Made by a program: the position numbers and the translations under genes
Source: DATDIC01 sp963764525
GTDB taxonomy: Bacteria > Pseudomonadota > Alphaproteobacteria > Acetobacterales > Acetobacteraceae
Assembly (NCBI GenBank): GCA_963764525.1
Contig: CAVXTC010000035.1
Span: forward strand, 1 to 64,000
DNA: 64,000 nt
Direction of reading: 5' to 3'
The notes under the pieces: model-generated
Told to the model about the DNA's origin: nothing
The model's database searches: none
Seen by the model: the letters and a program-made list of their open reading frames with translations, nothing else
Shown here: piece after piece, positions 21,204-30,944 of the stretch
Layout: the number at the start of each line of letters is the position of its first letter
Position numbering within the stretch: position 1 is the stretch's first letter

Positions 21204-21573
21204 GAATATGCGCGTATCGAACAACGGTGTCGAAAGAAAGTGTTTACGCAGATTGCAGCGGATGCACGCTGATGGCAGGCTGAATGACCAGTTGGGGCGC
21301 GGGAACGCCCGGGGGCGTCAAGCGCGCGCCCGAACCGCCGGTGATCCAGTCCTGTCCGCGTGCATCCGCGTCCATCTTGCGTGAAAACTTGCTTGCTGCC
21401 TGGCTTGCAGGCTGCCCCGACGCCCCGCTCCTGGCGTCATGCCCAGGAAGGCGGTCATCCACGGCCCGCCCCGGCTCTGGGAAAGGGGCATCGAATTCCC
21501 GCTACCCGCGTTCGCGGGCACAAGCTTCGGGTGAATGACGATCGAGGGTCGGAACCCGCCGGTTGGTATCATA
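21204..21573. other. Gene-free stretch between trxB and the cyd operon
   Basis: No credible gene. It contains phrases such as GCGGATGCACGCTGATG (near 21258) that recur near 53100 and 53420, so it probably carries dispersed non-coding repeat material. Confidence 0.4.
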
Positions 21574-21672
21574 TCAGTGCGGTATGATCAGTCGCAGCCC
21601 GAACGACACCGCCACGACCGTTGCCACTCCCGCCGCATATAGCAGCACGAACCAGAGCAGCCGGCCCCGCAT
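21574..21672 (-). CDS. DUF2474-type small subunit of cytochrome bd oxidase
   Basis: A 32-residue single-span membrane protein (MRGRLLWFVLLYAAGVATVV...). Its ATG overlaps the TGA of cydB in an ATGA junction. DUF2474 proteins are known as small genes directly behind cydAB/cioAB, and are thought to play a CydX-like stabilising role. The positive start, one hydrophobic helix and the position all fit. It is below the size most gene finders report. Confidence 0.75.
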   Translation of the reverse strand: MRGRLLWFVLLYAAGVATVVAVSFGLRLIIPH

Positions 21673-22682
21673 CAGTGGTAATGGTCTCCGGCACGCACCT
21701 TCCCGCGAAACACCCAGTACGCAAAACCCGTGTAAGTCAGGATGATCGGGATCAGCACCACTGCGCCGACCAGCAGGAAAAGTTGGGACGCCGGGGGCGC
21801 CGCGGCATCCCAGACCGAGATCGACGGCGGCACCATGATCGGCCACAGGCTGATCCCCAGCCCGGCGTAGCACAGCACGAACCAGGCCTGCACGCACAGG
21901 AACGGCGCCAGGTGCGAACGGCGCTGCAGGCCGCGCCAGAACAGCCAGGCGGTCAGCGCCACCAGAATCGGCACCGGGCTGGTCAACAGCAGGCCGGGGA
22001 AGCTGAACCAGCGGTGGAAGAAGCTCGGGTTCAGCATCGGCGTCCACAGGCTGACCACCACGATCAACGCCAGCATCGCCACGCCGAGCCGCCGCGCGTG
22101 GCGCCGGGCCGAGCGCTGCAGACGCCCCTCGGTGCGCCAGATCAGCCAGCACGATGCCTGCAACGCGTAGCCGAGCACCACCGCGATGCCGCACAGCACG
22201 GTGAATCCGGTCAGCCAGTCGAACCATCCGCCGGCGTAGCCCCGGTTTGCCACGCGGATGCCCTGGATCAGGCCGCCCAGGCTCAGGCCCTGGCACAGCG
22301 CGGCGAGGCCTGAGCCCATCATGAACGCGCGGTCCCACCAGCGGCGGCCACTGGGGGTGCGGGCGCGGAACCGGAACTCGAACGCGACGCCGCGGAATAC
22401 CAGGGCTAGCAGCATCGCGATGATGGTCGGATAGAGCGCCGGCATGACCACCGCGTAGGCGAGCGGGAACATCGCGAACAGCCCGCCGCCGCCGAGCACC
22501 AGCCAGGTCTCGTTGCCGTCCCAGATCGGCGCGATGGTGTTGACCATGACGTCGCGGTCTTCTTCCCGATGTTCCACCGCGAACAGGATGCCGACGCCGA
22601 GATCGAAGCCATCCAGCAGCACGTAGGCCAGCACCGCCAGCGCGATCAGGCCGGCCCAGACGATCGGAAGCCAGTGTGCCAT
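21672..22682 (-). CDS. cydB: Cytochrome bd ubiquinol oxidase subunit II
   Basis: 336 residues with 8-9 membrane helices. Family landmarks are the opening VWAGLIALAVLAYVLLDGFDLGVGIL, the PIWDGNETWLVLGGG segment and the FRGVAFEFRF region. Together with CydA it forms the quinol oxidase that reduces oxygen with high affinity or in a cyanide-insensitive way. It sits downstream of cydA and overlaps the DUF2474 gene, forming the operon cydA-cydB-DUF2474. A family-2 palindromic repeat lies in the cydA-cydB gap (22713-22824), which may affect transcript stability. Confidence 0.93.
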   Translation of the reverse strand: MAHWLPIVWAGLIALAVLAYVLLDGFDLGVGILFAVEHREEDRDVMVNTIAPIWDGNETWLVLGGGGLFAMFPLAYAVVMPALYPTIIAMLLALVFRGVAFEFRFRARTPSGRRWWDRAFMMGSGLAALCQGLSLGGLIQGIRVANRGYAGGWFDWLTGFTVLCGIAVVLGYALQASCWLIWRTEGRLQRSARRHARRLGVAMLALIVVVSLWTPMLNPSFFHRWFSFPGLLLTSPVPILVALTAWLFWRGLQRRSHLAPFLCVQAWFVLCYAGLGISLWPIMVPPSISVWDAAAPPASQLFLLVGAVVLIPIILTYTGFAYWVFRGKVRAGDHYH

Positions 22683-22712
22683 GGCTAACCTGCTTTCACG
22701 CTGGGTGCGTCA

Positions 22713-22824
22713 CCCCTCCCGAGTGCGGGAGAGGTCGGGTCGCGCAGCGAACCGGGTGAGGCCCGTGCGGCGTGCCCTCACCCGCCGTGCTTCGCACGCC
22801 GACCTCTCCGGCGAGGGGGAGAGG
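22713..22824. repeat. Palindromic intergenic repeat, family 2 (copy 1)
   Basis: Nested inverted repeat of about 112 bp between cydA and cydB. An outer arm around GAGAGGTCGG pairs with CCGACCTCTC, and an inner GGTGAGG... pairs with CCTCACCC. The same architecture occurs at 34118-34232 between ftsE and ftsX, and a truncated version at about 7420-7452. Confidence 0.8.
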
Positions 22825-22843
22825 TGTAAGTACGGTAAGCAAC

Positions 22844-24272
22844 CTAATTCCCCGCCACGGAATGAGTCGCCGGATGCTCGGGCATGCCCTCGTGCAGGGA
22901 TGGTGCCGGGGTGATGCCGGCACTGCGCACCGGGACGCCTTTTTCCGGTCCGGTTTCGCCGACCCCGGGCGGTCGCTGCACCTGGTGCAGCATGTAAAGG
23001 AACCCAGCGCCGAACACGGTGAAATAGACAACGATGAATGCAGCCAGCGAGATCGCCACGCCGGGCAGCGCGATCGGCGAGGCGCTGTCGGCGGTGCGCA
23101 GCAGGCCGAACACGGTGAACGGCTGGCGGCCGACCTCTGTCGTGGTCCAGCCGGCCAGCACGGCAATGAATCCGGCCGGCGCCATCGCCACCGCCGCGCG
23201 CAGCAGCAGCCTGGTGTCGTACAGGCGGCCGCGGAAGCGTTGCAACAGGCTCCACCAGCCGATCGCCAGCATCAGCAGCCCGATGCCGACCATCACGCGA
23301 AACGACCAGAACACATAAGGCGATGGCGGCCAGTCCTGTCGCGGAAAGGATTTCAGCCCCTGCACGGCGCCGTTCCAGTCATGCGTGACGATCAGCGCCC
23401 CGAGATGCGGGATCTCGACCGCCCATTTCGTGCGCGCCTGCTGCATGTCGGGCATGCCGAACAGGATCAGCGGGGTGCCGGGCGTGGTGTCGAAATCGCC
23501 CTCGATCGCGGCGATCTTCGCCGGCTGGTATTGGCGGGTGTTGAGGCCGTGCTGATCGCCGGCCTCGATCTGGATCGGCGTGACGATGGCGGCCATCCAC
23601 ATCGCCATGGAGAACATCAGCCGCGCCGCCTGGCTCTGCCGGTCGCGCAGCAGGTGCCAGGCGCCGACCGCGCCGACCACGAACGCCACCGACAGATAAG
23701 ACGCGAGCACCATGTGCACGAGCCGGTAGGGGAACGACGGATTGAAGATCACCGCCCACCAATCGACCGGGCTGAACCGGCCATCGGGCAGGATGGTGTA
23801 GCCGGCCGGCGTCTGCATCCAGGAATTCGCCGACAGGATCCAGAACGCGCTAATCAACGTGCCCACGGCGACGCAGAGCGTGGCAAAGAAATGCAGGCGC
23901 GGCCCGACGCGCTTCAGGCCGAACAGCATCACCCCGAGGAAGCCGGCTTCCAGGAAGAACGCCGTCAGCACCTCGTATCCCATCAGCGGGCCGATGATCG
24001 GGGCCGGTCTTGTCGGCGAAAGGTGCCCAGTTGGTGCCGAACTGGTATACCATCACCACGCCGGACACCACGCCCATCGCGAAGCCGATGGCGAAGATGC
24101 GCAACCAGGTACCTGGAACACGTCGATATAGATTTGCCGCCCGGTCGCCAGCCAGAGCGCTTCGAGCACCATCAGGTAGCTGGCCAGCCCGATGGTGAAG
24201 GCGGGCAGTATGATGTGGAAGCCGATGCGTGAAGGCGAATTGGGCCCGCGCCAGGATGATTGCATCCGTCAC
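22844..24272 (-). CDS. cydA: Cytochrome bd ubiquinol oxidase subunit I (frame broken three times)
   Basis: Starts with ARAQFAFTH at the ATG at 24272, then shifts near 24235, 24115 and 24005 before running intact to 22844. Rejoined it is ~475 residues, normal for CydA. Heme and quinol landmarks are present: the RIGFHIILPAFTIG histidine region, a short Q loop with GDQHGLN and KIAAIEG, and GWTTTEVGRQPF near the end of the conserved part. The short Q loop suits the CIO (cyanide-insensitive) subgroup. Three one-base breaks within 270 bases of a normally essential-function gene look like sequence errors. First gene of the cyd operon. Confidence 0.88.
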
Positions 24273-24369
24273 CGAACACTCCTTCGCCTTCTGCTCCCCC
24301 GCCCCTTGTGGGAGGGGGGAGGGGACTCAGCCGCCACGGCCCAGGACGGCCAGGACGGCCGGGCGGCCG

Positions 24370-24660
24370 CTACGCCACGGCCCGCAAGCTGCCGGAGCGT
24401 AGCTGTGTCACGCCGCGCACGCCAACCACCTGGCGCAGGTTGCCCTCGATCAGATGGACGATGTCGCACGGCATCGCGTTCAGCGCGATCTCCACATGGA
24501 CGGTGCCGCGGTTGCGGTGCGACCACATGCGGTCGGGGACCAGGTGGCGTTTGGCGAACGGCTGCAGCAGGCGCGGCAGCAGGCCGGGATCGGGGTCGGC
24601 GTCCAGCATGAAGCGGACGGCGATATCGGGCCGCGCGGATGCGGCGGGTTCGGACGGCAT
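24370..24660 (-). CDS. Small ACT-like regulatory protein upstream of cydA
   Basis: 96 residues, cytoplasmic. The pattern (VRFMLDADPDPGLLPRLLQPFAKRHLVPDRMWSHR...) resembles ACT-type ligand-binding domains such as the small subunit of acetolactate synthase (IlvM-like): a beta-strand, a helix around PGLLPRLLQPFAKR, then strands. It is transcribed in the same direction as cydA, ~100 bp upstream, so it may share the cyd promoter. The ACT assignment is by pattern only. Confidence 0.6.
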   Translation of the reverse strand: MPSEPAASARPDIAVRFMLDADPDPGLLPRLLQPFAKRHLVPDRMWSHRNRGTVHVEIALNAMPCDIVHLIEGNLRQVVGVRGVTQLRSGSLRAVA

Positions 24661-24914
24661 GGTGGGGTAACTCCGGACGGAAGATGCGAGGAAAGGCCGC
24701 GTGCCCGGCTGCTTCAGGCAGCCGGGGGGCTAATTCGCGTTCCGTGGGTCCGGATGGTCATAAGACACGCTACCACGCGGCCGGGCGTGATGCCAAGGGT
24801 ATCTTTCCTTGGCGGGGCTCAATCTAATCAGTGTCCTGGTTTTGGTGCGAAATTCTTGAATTACGGGGGCAGGCCGCGGAGAACGCAGTGTGGCCCGACG
24901 AAGCGAGCTGGAAG

Positions 24915-26249
24915 TCAGCGCATGAAGCCCGCAATCTCACGCTCGGTCTCGGCGATCGCATCCTCAATCGGACGGTTTCCCTGCGTAACCCTGCCTGCCA
25001 GCTCGGGAAGTACCCATTGATAAGCGATCTGACGAGCAATAGCCGGTGGCGCCGGCGCCCCGGCGACTGATGCCGTTGCGTGGTGAGCAGGCCGCAACGG
25101 ATAGTTGTACAGTACCCTTCGGCGGTTCGGCTTCAGCCCAGAACGGGAAATCGGTAAGGGTAGCGAAAGGCGGAACATCGTAACCCTGCGAGGCCACCAA
25201 AGCGGCTTCAACCTGCGCGCGCTCCCCCAACCAGGTGATCAGTTCCTTCGCGGCGGTTTTATTGCCGCTGAAGCTCCAGATCCCGAGGAAAGTCGGACCC
25301 CAGGGCAGGAAGCGGCCGTATTTGCCGCCTGGCAGCGGATGGTGCCAGATTTGTCGGCCAATCGTGGGGTTGGTCTTAACCGCGCTGGCCCAGGCGGAAG
25401 GCGGGTTGAAAATCAGTGCGCTCTTGCCTGATATCAATGCGCGATTATTCGAGGCACTGGTCCAGGCATAAACATCGGGCGGCAAGAACTGCGCAAGGCG
25501 TTTCATGTAATCGAGAGCTTCGCGCACGCCCTCGGACCGGACGATCACATTACCGCTGGCGTCAACGAGCCTTGCGTCGAAACTCAGAAAAAGCGCGTTG
25601 ATCCAGGCATTCGCATCGGCGCAATTACTGATCGGAAGCCCGAAGGGCACGCCTTGCTTTGAAGCACTTCTCGGCAGCCATCAGAAACGTATTCCAGTCC
25701 CATTGGTCGTAATGTGGACCCATTTCGGGGCTGGGGGGAAAGATCGCAGGTACGTCGAGCCCGGCATGTTCACGGAACGAGATCGATCCGGGATTCGCTC
25801 GGCCAGTAGAGGCTCCCCATACCGGTAGGCACTGCACGCCATGCACCTGCCGGTTTGACGAAATATTCAGTTTCGGGGAATGGCGGGCCATAGCTTGCGA
25901 CCAGGCGGGCGACGACATCGTCGACCAGTTCAAGCTGGTCGATATAGCCGACGACGTTGTAGTCGAGGAAATGAATGATGTCGTGTCCCGCGCGGGCCTG
26001 TGCTTCGGCCTGTGGTACTGCGAGAGACTGGTTGGTGACGGCGCTGAGGAAATCCGCTCGGACCGCAACGTTGTTTTTCTCGCCCCAGGATTCCACAAGG
26101 CGCTGGACTTTTTGGTCGCATCCAGGAACCAAACTGCTCATGAAGGCGATTGAGAGGCTCCCGGCTGCTCTGCCAGTGTGGATGAATGTGAACGGCAACG
26201 CCGCGGCGGCTGCGACTACTTGGCGACGGCCCACGCGCAATGACACCAT
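24915..26249 (-). CDS. Extracellular solute-binding protein, family 1 type (frame broken three times)
   Basis: The ATG at 26249 follows GGGAGGA with six-base spacing and starts a Tat-like export signal (GRRQVVAAAAALPF...). The mature part begins SLSIAFMSSLVPGCDQKVQRLVESW, typical of sugar/polyamine-type binding proteins (SBP_bac_1/8). Frame breaks near 25798, 25655 and 25130 split it. The joined length is ~440 residues, normal for the class. The body contains FWAEAE and NRRRVLY near the C-terminus. No permease or ATPase is adjacent; two sugar-type permeases without a binding protein lie at 46.8-48.6 kb, but a link is speculative. Confidence 0.75.
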
Positions 26250-26475
26250 CTTCGGTCCTCCCAATGGCATCAAGAGGTTGCACCATAAACCTTGGTTCCG
26301 GGGAAGCTAATGGTTGTGTTCCCTCTATTAGTTTCGGACAAGATCACGTCGTCGTGAGCGTCCGTCGGTAAGTCGCGGGTCCTTTAAGTCGATTACCGAA
26401 AGCTATCCGAACCCCTTGCTCCGACGCGGGTTCCTGTAGAATCTATTCACGGCACCAAATCGCGAGGTGCCGAGT

Positions 26476-26604
26476 GTGGACGCCCGAACCGCCGCCCGTT
26501 ACAACCGCGGCTACCAGCGATATCCGAGCGACCTGACCGACGAGGAATGGTTGCATGTGGGCACGCTGCAGCGGATCCATCACAGTGTACATGAAGTGCC
26601 GTGA
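26476..26604 (+). pseudogene. IS5-type transposase N-terminal remnant
   Basis: The frame from the GTG at 26476 reads ...RYNRGYQRYPSDLTDEEWLHV, the hallmark opening of IS5-type transposases (SDLTDEEW). It stops at 26604 after ~42 residues, so almost the whole transposase is gone. The bases just upstream (around 26430) probably contain the old IS left end. Confidence 0.7.
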
Positions 26605-26633
26605 AAAGCCTCCGATTTTGTTGCACAATTCTT

Positions 26634-26783
26634 GCAGACTGTGTGAAAACGCGGAAGCGCAGGAGAGCGCGCAAGATAAATTCATCGAAGATTGTTCCGT
26701 GGCAGTTGTATGTCCTGGGCGGATGCCGGTGGATTCTAAAATTACTCATTGCCGTTACGGTCCGGAGTTTTCACACGGTCTGC
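26634..26783. repeat. Inverted repeat pair, possible small non-autonomous element
   Basis: GCAGACTGTGTGAAAAC at 26634-26650 and its complement with one mismatch at 26767-26783 enclose 116 bp without a gene. This looks like a MITE or the joined ends of a lost insertion sequence next to the IS5 remnant. Confidence 0.5.
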
Positions 26784-26959
26784 TTGATATCCGCACGGGG
26801 CACGCTTGCGGGTGGTCAGCGAACGTTGCTCGTCGGGCCAATCATGTGGTGAAAGGAGTTTCCCCCCTCCTCAGCCTTGGGGAGAGTCGGAGGTGATGCT
26901 GTCGGTGAGCGTCATCACGCGCTCTCCCCGACAAAAAGAGGGAAACGCGTGGGAGTTCG

Positions 26960-28288
26960 ATGCGCGCCCGATTGTGGAAACTACTGGCCGATGTCGGAGA
27001 GTCGTTCTGGGTCTTGCCGGCGACGCTCATTATGGCCGGCGTTCTGCTGGCCGAAGCCGCCATACAGGTGGACCGCAGCGGTCTGCTGCCGCGATCGGCC
27101 ATCGACAGCGGATGGCTTTACAGCGGCGGCGCCACCGGTGCGCGCACGTTGCTTGGCGCGGTTGCCGCCTCCACCATCGGGGTTGCCAGCACGGTATTCT
27201 CGATCACCATTGCGGCTCTGTCGCTGGCGTCGAACCAGATGGGGCCACGCCTGCTGCGCAGCTTCACCCGCGACCGCGGCAACCAGGCGACCTTGGGCAT
27301 CTTCCTGGGCACGTTCTCGTACGCGCTGGTAACCTTGCGCACCGTACGCACCAGATCGGAAGGCGAGTTCGTCCCCCATCTGTCGCTGACATTGGCCATT
27401 CTGCTGGCCTTCGCCTGCGTCGGCATGCTGGTCTATTTCGTTGACCACATCGCCGGCCGCATCAATGCGGATACGCTGATCGAGATCCTGCATGGCGACC
27501 TGCGGGCTGCGGTGAATCGCCTGACGACAACGGAGGCGCCGCTCGCCGCATGCGACGCTGTGGATTGGCGGTGCGGGTCCGAAGTTCGGGCGGTCGAGGG
27601 AGGCTATTTGCAGCAGTTTGATCAGGACGGGTTGGCGGACTGGGCGGCGGCGCAGAACAGGACGGTGCATCTGCTGATCCGTCCGGGCGACTTCGTGTTC
27701 CCGGGCGCGCCGATGGCCCTCGTGCTGGGCGGTCCTGACGGCGCGGCTGAGGCGATCCGGGAGGCTACCGCGCTGGGACCGCGCCGCGTCGGCTCGTCCG
27801 ATCTGGAGTTCCCGGTGCGCCACCTTATGGAAATTGCGGTGCGTGCCCTGTCGCCCGGCATCAATGATCCGGATACCGCGATCCACGTCATAGACCGGCT
27901 GGGGGGAATCCTGTGCATATTGACCGACCGGCACCTTCCCGGCACCGCCGTGGCGCGCGACGGCCGCACCGTGCTGACGCGTTCCGCGACCAGCTACGAC
28001 GGCCTGTGCGACCTGATGTTCAATATGATCCGCCAGAGCGCAGCGGGTTCCGCTGCCGTTCTGATCCGGTTGCTGGAAGTTCTGGCCGCCGTAGCGAGTT
28101 GCGAAGGGCGGCCGGATCGTGTCCCGGCCCTGCGGCGGCATGGCGAACTGGCCCTGGGGGACGGCGAGCGCGAGATTGGCAACCCGGCCGATGTGCAGGA
28201 GCTGCGCGACCGATATGCGCGGCTGGTCGAAACGATACGGCTCGGCCCGGCCGGCGCGATCGCGACGCTGATGCCGAGGCCGCATTGA
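26960..28288 (+). CDS. DUF2254 family membrane protein
   Basis: 442 residues. The N-terminal third has four hydrophobic segments (residues ~15-40, 65-95, 110-130, 145-165). The motif ASTIGVASTVFSITIAALSLASNQMGPRLLRSF is characteristic of DUF2254. The C-terminal two thirds are soluble, with the conserved EIAVRALSPGINDPDTA stretch. ATG at 26960 behind GGGAG. Function is not established for the family. The next gene, a sodium/proton antiporter, starts 22 bp downstream, so a shared role in ion or envelope homeostasis is possible. Confidence 0.85.
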   Translation: MRARLWKLLADVGESFWVLPATLIMAGVLLAEAAIQVDRSGLLPRSAIDSGWLYSGGATGARTLLGAVAASTIGVASTVFSITIAALSLASNQMGPRLLRSFTRDRGNQATLGIFLGTFSYALVTLRTVRTRSEGEFVPHLSLTLAILLAFACVGMLVYFVDHIAGRINADTLIEILHGDLRAAVNRLTTTEAPLAACDAVDWRCGSEVRAVEGGYLQQFDQDGLADWAAAQNRTVHLLIRPGDFVFPGAPMALVLGGPDGAAEAIREATALGPRRVGSSDLEFPVRHLMEIAVRALSPGINDPDTAIHVIDRLGGILCILTDRHLPGTAVARDGRTVLTRSATSYDGLCDLMFNMIRQSAAGSAAVLIRLLEVLAAVASCEGRPDRVPALRRHGELALGDGEREIGNPADVQELRDRYARLVETIRLGPAGAIATLMPRPH

Positions 28289-28310
28289 CGGGACGGACGG
28301 CCAGGCTCGC

Positions 28311-29555
28311 GTGACCGCGCTGGGCTTGCTGGCGTTGCTGCTGACGCTGGCGGCGGCATTCGGCTTCATCAACCACCTGCTGCTGCGGCTGCCCAGCTCG
28401 ACCGGCGTGCTGGTCATCGCACTTGCTGTCTCGCTGGCGATCATCGCTTTCGACCGCTTCGTGCCGGGCAATGGCCTGCGCGGCCAATCGCAACGGCTGC
28501 TCGAGGCGCTGGACCTGCCGACCACGCTGCTGAATGGCGCGCTCAGCTTCCTGCTGTTCGCGGGCAGCCTGCATGTCGACCTGCGGCACCTGCGCAGCCG
28601 CAAGTGGACGGTGCTCGTGCTGGCGACCGTGGGCGTGGTGCTGTCCGTGCTGTTCTTCTCGAGTGGAATGTGGCTGGTCTTCCGCGCGCTGGGCCAGGCG
28701 GTGCCGGTTATCTGGTGTGTCGTCCTGGGGGCTATTCTGGCTCCCACCGATCCGGTCGCGGTGGTCGGAATGCTGAAACGGCTCGGCCTGCCGCCGGGAT
28801 TGCAGGCCACGTTCGCGGGTGAGAGCCTGTTTAATGATGGCGTCGGCGTGGTGGTTTTCAGCGTGGTGCTGGGGCTAGCGACGGGGGCGGACAGTCCCAT
28901 CACCGGCTGGGCGATCGGCTCGAAATTTCTGATTGAAGCCGTCGGCGGGGGTGCGCTGGGACTGGCCGCCGGCTGGTTCGCGATGCGGATGATGCGGCGC
29001 ATCGACGAATACAACCTGGAGCTCACCATTTCCCTCGCCCTGGCGACCGGCGCGTACAGTCTTGCCAACTATCTTGGCGCATCCGGACCCATCGCCACGG
29101 TGATCGCCGGCCTGACCATCGGCAGCGAAACCGGCCGGCGGGCGATGAGCGATGTCACGCATCAGAACCTGATGCTGTTCTGGTCGCTGCTCGACGAGCT
29201 GCTGAACGTGCTGCTGTTCCTGTTGATCGGCTTCGAGGTGATCGCCGTGCCATTCAACCGGCTCGACCTTGGAGCGGCCGCGATCGCTATTCCGCTCGCG
29301 CTGCTGGTACGCGCGGCGAGCGTGTTCCTGCCGACCATCCTTCTGCATTTGCATACGGCAAACAAGTTGGGGGCATTCGCGGTGCTGACCTGGGGCGGGC
29401 TGCGAGGCGGCATCTCGGTGGCGCTCGCCCTGACGCTCCCGCAGAGCGGGCCGCGGGCGCAGCTCCTGACCGTCTGCTATGCGGTCGTGGTGTTCACCAT
29501 CGTGGCGCAGGGGCTGACGATGGAGCGGGTGGTACGGCGTTTTTTCAAAACCTGA
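28311..29555 (+). CDS. Sodium/proton antiporter, CPA1 family
   Basis: 414 residues, 11-12 membrane helices, GTG start 22 bp after the DUF2254 gene. Diagnostic CPA1 (NhaP-type) motifs are GAILAPTDPVAV in the ion-binding helix, GESLFNDGVGVVVFSVVL (the ND aspartate motif) and GGLRGGISVALALTLP near the C-terminus. It exchanges cytoplasmic Na+ or K+ for protons across the inner membrane. No long C-terminal cytoplasmic domain is present, so it is a short CPA1 member. Confidence 0.9.
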   Translation: MTALGLLALLLTLAAAFGFINHLLLRLPSSTGVLVIALAVSLAIIAFDRFVPGNGLRGQSQRLLEALDLPTTLLNGALSFLLFAGSLHVDLRHLRSRKWTVLVLATVGVVLSVLFFSSGMWLVFRALGQAVPVIWCVVLGAILAPTDPVAVVGMLKRLGLPPGLQATFAGESLFNDGVGVVVFSVVLGLATGADSPITGWAIGSKFLIEAVGGGALGLAAGWFAMRMMRRIDEYNLELTISLALATGAYSLANYLGASGPIATVIAGLTIGSETGRRAMSDVTHQNLMLFWSLLDELLNVLLFLLIGFEVIAVPFNRLDLGAAAIAIPLALLVRAASVFLPTILLHLHTANKLGAFAVLTWGGLRGGISVALALTLPQSGPRAQLLTVCYAVVVFTIVAQGLTMERVVRRFFKT

Positions 29556-29637
29556 AGCCGCCTTGGCGGTGTCCTGAATGTCGGTTCGGCTGCCGGCCGC
29601 CAAACCAACTCCAGTCCCGGCGCAAACCATCCGCCGA

Positions 29638-30665
29638 TCACGGCGGTCCCGGCCACCGCACCTCCGGCAGCTTCAGCAGCGGAATGCCGCGGATCGCCAC
29701 GGTGCGGTCGCGGATGGTGAACGGCACCGTCACCTGGGCCGGTCCGCCGCCGGCCGGCACCGAGGCGAGCAGCGACAACACCGCCTTGGCGGCCAATGCC
29801 GCGTCGTTGCCGATAATCCGCCGTGCCGCCAGCGCATCGAGCGCTGGCCCGTAATTGCTCGCCTGCACCTCGCCCTGCGCGGTTGGCTGCAAGGCCTCGT
29901 CCAGCGACGCCGTTCCGGTCAGGCTCGCGTCCAGCGGTCCCCAGTGCAGATCGAGGCGGCGGAGCCGCACGACGCCTCCGGCGGTTCGCCAGGCCGTCGC
30001 GTCCGCCGCGAACCCGAGCGGTGGCGGAATCGGGCCGCCCAGTTCGCCGTCCCCCGACACCGCGGCGATGTGCGCGCCGAACGGCCAGTTCACCCCAGCC
30101 GGCAGCACGATCTCGGTGGCATTCAGCGTCATCGCCAGCGCGGCGGCATTGCGGACGGCCGCCGGATCGACGGCGATCCGCGCGTCGATGCTGCTGATCG
30201 CCAGTCCCTGGGGTGCGCGCGCAAGGCGTGGATGGTGACATCGGCGGTCCGCGCCGGCACCGGTTGCAACGGCAGCCGGATCCGCGTCAGCTCGGCGGCG
30301 AACGGCAGCCCGGAGCCGTGTTGCGGACCGATCCGCTGCGTCCCTTGACCGAGGATGTCCAGCGTCACCGGATGCAGCAGGCTGAGCTCGACGCGCAGCC
30401 GATCGGCGCTCCAGGATACGCCGCCCGGAATGTCCGGGTCGCCGCCGGCAATGCGGAATCCAGGGAGGACGATGGCGGCGACCGTCGGCCAGCCGGCCAG
30501 CGACGGGCTGCCGGCCGTGATCTCCCAGCCCTCGGCACGGCGCGCCTGGGCCCAGCCGGCTACTCCGTCGGACAGCCGGCGGCAGGCGACGTACCAATAG
30601 ACCGTGACACCGACGCCGAGCATCGCGACGATCACCGTCAGGCCGATCAGCAGGCGCCGCGGCAT
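29638..30665 (-). CDS. DUF2125 family protein (frame broken once)
   Basis: Starts at the ATG at 30665 with a single N-terminal membrane anchor (LLIGLTVIVAMLGVGVTVYWY), then the family pattern with GWEI..GSPSLAGWP. The frame shifts near 30220, after which the remaining ~190 residues continue to 29638. Total ~340 residues, as expected for this alphaproteobacterial family of periplasm-facing proteins. Function unknown. It is convergent with the antiporter gene. Confidence 0.75.
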
Positions 30666-30944
30666 CGATCTGTCCCCGATTTGCCGTCGGCTTACAGGCG
30701 GTGGCGGTGCCGAGGCAATGCCGCCCGGCGGCCGTATCAGGTCGGATCGCCCGAAGTTTCACACCAAGCGTCACCGAGAACCCACGAAGAGCCACCGAGG
30801 CACCTGCGGTTCGGCGTGGGGGCGATCCTTCGGGCGACGGGGGCGGAGGGGTTTTCCAGGCGCCCCGAGCCTGACTCTATGCGGCAACAGGTCATCGTGA
30901 GCGCAGCGCTCGCAACGACGGTTGCGTCAACCCAGGAGCTGCAG

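Noticed and set aside
22772..24232. Long forward frame (486 codons) opposite cydA
   Set aside because: Antisense shadow of cydA; composition is Gln/His/Arg biased and no domain is present.
26981..29068. 695-codon reverse frame
   Set aside because: Lies opposite the DUF2254 and antiporter genes, both with clear motifs; the reverse frame is an artefact of GC-rich codon use.
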